From positions 23,501 to 87,500 of the forward strand of contig JACVVK020000371.1 of the NCBI GenBank assembly GCA_018292915.2: DNA of 64,000 nucleotides, given 5' to 3'. The notes under the pieces were generated by a model, which made no database searches, was not told where the DNA came from, and worked only from the letters and a program-made list of their open reading frames with translations. A program made the translations under genes and the position numbers. Shown here piece after piece: positions 62,146-64,000 of the stretch. The DNA comes from Batillaria attramentaria (lineage: Eukaryota; Mollusca; Gastropoda; Batillariidae). Numbering within the stretch: position 1 is the stretch's first letter; every line of letters starts with the position of its first letter.

Positions 62146-62309
62146 CCGCTCTTCTCTTCCTGCTCGCTTTGCCTGTTGCCCAGACTTGCGGCGGAAATTA
62201 CGTCATCACACCGAGTTCACCGATGACAATGACGTCACCAGGCTATGACGCAGCAGGCTATCCCCCCGGCATTCAGTGCGTGTGGACATTCAAATCGGCT
62301 GACGGGCAG
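62146..62309 (+). CDS. Secreted CUB-domain protein, one exon (signal peptide and start of CUB)
   Basis: The exon has a strong pyrimidine tract and CAG acceptor before 62146 and a GTAAGT donor after 62309. It is open in one frame (two leading bases, then 54 codons). Hydrophobic ALLFLLALPVAQT looks like the end of a signal peptide, followed by CGG, a Thr/Ser/Pro stretch, SPGYDAAGYPPG and CVWTF. This is the usual start of a CUB domain: first Cys, the SPGYP-like strand, then Cys-x-Trp. CUB domains are extracellular binding modules found in proteases, receptors and matrix proteins. The exon with the start codon must end in phase 1 and was not found. The following exons were not recognised before 64000, so what else the protein contains is unknown. 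It is convergent with the inhibitor exon at 63026. Confidence 0.75.
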
Positions 62310-62337
62310 GTAAGTGTGGCAGCGTTGTGACTCTGTG

Positions 62338-62415
<78 letters not shown>
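62338..62415. repeat. (GT)n microsatellite after the CUB exon
   Basis: GT repeat of about 77 bases. A (CA)n tract follows at 62535-62592. Confidence 0.98.
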
Positions 62416-62418
<3 letters not shown>

Positions 62419-62532
62419 AGCCGTAGCCACCGTTCAAGCTTTCAGTATTTGTTTTTAACTGGTATGATGCTTGTGCTGAGGTGAACATCTTTTCACGGAG
62501 TTCATGACGGATAAACCACCTGTTTCTCTGTG

Positions 62533-62593
<61 letters not shown>

Positions 62594-62825
62594 AAATACA
62601 TTCTCTTGTCAGTTTACTAGAGCCAAAGACAATACATGACGTATGCTCTTTGCCACAACCTTCGATTTGACCAGTCACAATACACCGACCGTACTACTGA
62701 GTTGACTGTTCTAGTAATCACGAACTTGACTGACTATAGTCAAAGGCGCTGTTACTCATTCAGCAACAGTACACAATTCACAGACGTTCTCCAAAACTAT
62801 TCATGTCGACAAACTCCCAAGCCAT

Positions 62826-63045
62826 TTCCTTCCTTTAAATCATTAAGTCCAGCAAGGATAAAACATATAGTCTGATACCACTTGGTGAATCAAAGGCTTT
62901 TCTCCAATGTTTCTTCTACAACGTGCGCACGAATCAACAAAATCACAACAGATTTTAATCCTCTAAATCAGTAAGTGCAGCTAAGATAACAATGAAACAA
63001 TGTCGCTTGGTTGAGGAAAAAGTTTTCATCCAATGTTTGGTGCCA
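62826..63045 (-). repeat. Diverged tandem duplication around the inhibitor stop codon and 3' UTR
   Basis: The stretch 62826-62915 and the stretch 62968-63040 share the same order of words (AAATCA-TTAAGT-CAGCAAGATAA ... CTTGG ... AAAAG-TTT-TC ... CCAATGTTT). Both end at or near the codons for the terminal Asn-Ile-Gly on the minus strand. This looks like an old duplication of the 3' end of the inhibitor gene. Confidence 0.5.
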
Positions 63046-63136
63046 TCACAACCTTCCCCTCATTGTTGACGATGATACGGACACGGTCAATCCTGTAGTC
63101 CATAGTTACAGGTGCTCCCTCTAATACTCGGAATAT
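63026..63136 (-). CDS. Serine protease inhibitor of the potato inhibitor I (eglin/CI-2) family, last exon
   Basis: A minus-strand exon after a TTACAG acceptor encodes 36 residues and a TGA stop. The run APVTMDYRIDRVR, then IIVNNEGKVV and the ending APNIG, is the reactive-loop half of the potato inhibitor I fold. By comparison with CI-2 and eglin, the P1 residue would be Met and P1' Asp. The two conserved loop-bracing arginines and the C-terminal Gly are present. Family members are about 65-75 residues, so roughly half, with the usual Trp-Pro-Glu-Leu-Val-Gly segment, lies in an upstream exon, probably beyond 64000. In animals such proteins are small secreted or intracellular inhibitors of chymotrypsin or subtilisin-like enzymes. 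Sequence downstream of the stop is a diverged tandem repeat (62826-63045). Confidence 0.85.
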   Translation of the reverse strand: MFRVLEGAPVTMDYRIDRVRIIVNNEGKVVMAPNIG

Positions 63137-63470
63137 CTGTAACAGTCAACAAAATAGGTGTCGCTAAGGAACGGTTATTAAGGTTGTTTACTCTTGCCAA
63201 GTTTACTGCCGGGGTTTGAACCCGGAATCGTGTGATTATAATTTACCAGCCCGGGTTAGAAGCGACCAGGGTCCAGGGCCAACCCGCATTTCAGATCTAA
63301 ACATGCAGCTGTCGTCATGATGCTTTCGTCGAGGCATGACTGACGGCGGGCGTGACGTATGTTTTCCCTACGTCATTGTCAGGGTTAGACCCACAGACCT
63401 AAATAGACCCTCTGCGGTGCTGGAAGTGTGACGCCGCCGCGCGCGGCCATGTTGCGAGTACCTGGAAGTG

Positions 63471-63552
63471 CCAGACGCTATCAGCTGTTTACATAGCGCG
63501 CATAGCATTGGCCAGACGCTATCAGCTGTTTACATAGCGCGCATAGCATTGG
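63471..63552 (+). repeat. Perfect tandem duplication of about 41 bases
   Basis: CCAGACGCTATCAGCTGTTT through GCGCGCATAGCATTGG occurs twice in a row, just before a GC-rich stretch with an open frame at 63658. Confidence 0.9.
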
Positions 63553-63657
63553 TCCGCTTTATCTTACGTCACATTTCTGATGACGTCTTTCTAAAGAACT
63601 GTGTATTTCGAACGAGGCGTCCTGTACACAGAGCATCTGAGTTCTGGTATTCACAAG

Positions 63658-63864
63658 ATGGCCGCGATAGCGACACTCGCAAGCAGCGGTGGCAGCGTGC
63701 GGCGGTGCGTCTCTTTACGTCTGTGGTTGAACCCGGGTTGTATTGTAAACAGCCTCTGTATCTTTATTACCCGAATGCTTGGAACTTCGAGATGCTTCCC
63801 GCCGCATGAACGACGTGTCCATGTTTTCCATTCCGAGGCTCCTCCACCACGATGTTTGGAATAG
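63658..63864 (+). other. Possible first exon with Arg-rich N-terminus (uncertain)
   Basis: ATGGCCGCGATAGCG starts a frame (MAAIATLASSGGSVRRCVSL onward) rich in Arg, Ser and hydrophobics, resembling a mitochondrial presequence. TAG then falls immediately before GTGAGT. The stop at the putative donor argues against a simple coding exon. An alternative reading is promoter or 5' UTR sequence. Confidence 0.15.
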
Positions 63865-63904
63865 GTGAGTGAGTGAGGTTTAATTTATGGCGCAACGCCG
63901 CGAA

Positions 63905-64000
63905 AGCCGGGACAGCCGAGCGCTGGAGCGTTGGACTTTCAATGCTCGGGTCGTGAGTTCGAATCTCGGCCGGCTAGGGCCAAATATTTACTGATGATGC
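63905..64000 (+). mobile_element. tRNA-derived SINE, family B, head at the window edge
   Basis: tRNA-like head with GAGCGTTGGAC and GAGTTCGAATC, then CTAGGGCCAAATATTTA. The remainder lies beyond the window or is truncated. Confidence 0.75.

Noticed and set aside
63203..63235. tRNA-like B box (GGTTTGAACCC)
   Set aside because: No recognisable A box or body nearby. Probably a small SINE remnant, too short to classify.

Overview
The window is animal nuclear DNA. Genes are sparse, intron-rich and use GT-AG splicing, and they are embedded in very long (CA/GT)n tracts and many tRNA-derived SINEs and short inverted-repeat DNA elements. The presence of BCKDK and RNF185 orthologues, a potato-inhibitor-I (eglin-type) protease inhibitor and a CUB-domain secreted protein fits a lophotrochozoan, most likely a gastropod mollusc. 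The species cannot be read from the sequence.

Layout. (1) 61-7266, minus strand: eight exons of the mitochondrial branched-chain alpha-ketoacid dehydrogenase kinase (BCKDK), with the 3' part off the left edge. (2) 8667-27089: a cluster of three paralogous multi-pass membrane protein genes, here called TM8-A (+, 8667-14351), TM8-B (-, 17697-22471) and TM8-C (+, 23054-27089). Each has six coding exons in matching positions, all joined in phase 0. Each protein is two copies of a four-helix module, and all six modules carry a [DE]-x-x-H-x-x-L motif followed about 32 residues later by [ASGT]-R-h-h at an exon end. I do not recognise the family. It is the best candidate here for an undescribed system. 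(3) 29588-32839: a complete five-exon RNF185/RNF5-type RING E3 ligase. (4) About 33-62 kb: a gene-poor, repeat-rich stretch with hAT, piggyBac-like, foldback-like and other inverted-repeat elements, a freshly inserted 5'-truncated LINE, and two minisatellites. (5) 62146-62309 (+): an exon with a signal peptide and the start of a CUB domain. 63026-63136 (-): the last exon of a potato inhibitor I family protease inhibitor; the two genes converge.

Genes were built by hand from splice signals, reading-frame continuity and family similarity. No database search was run. BCKDK and RNF185 are secure. The TM8 gene models are secure as models because three copies agree, but their function is unknown. 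The single-exon calls near the right edge are partial. Most other long open frames are translations of CA/GT repeats or fall inside mobile elements.
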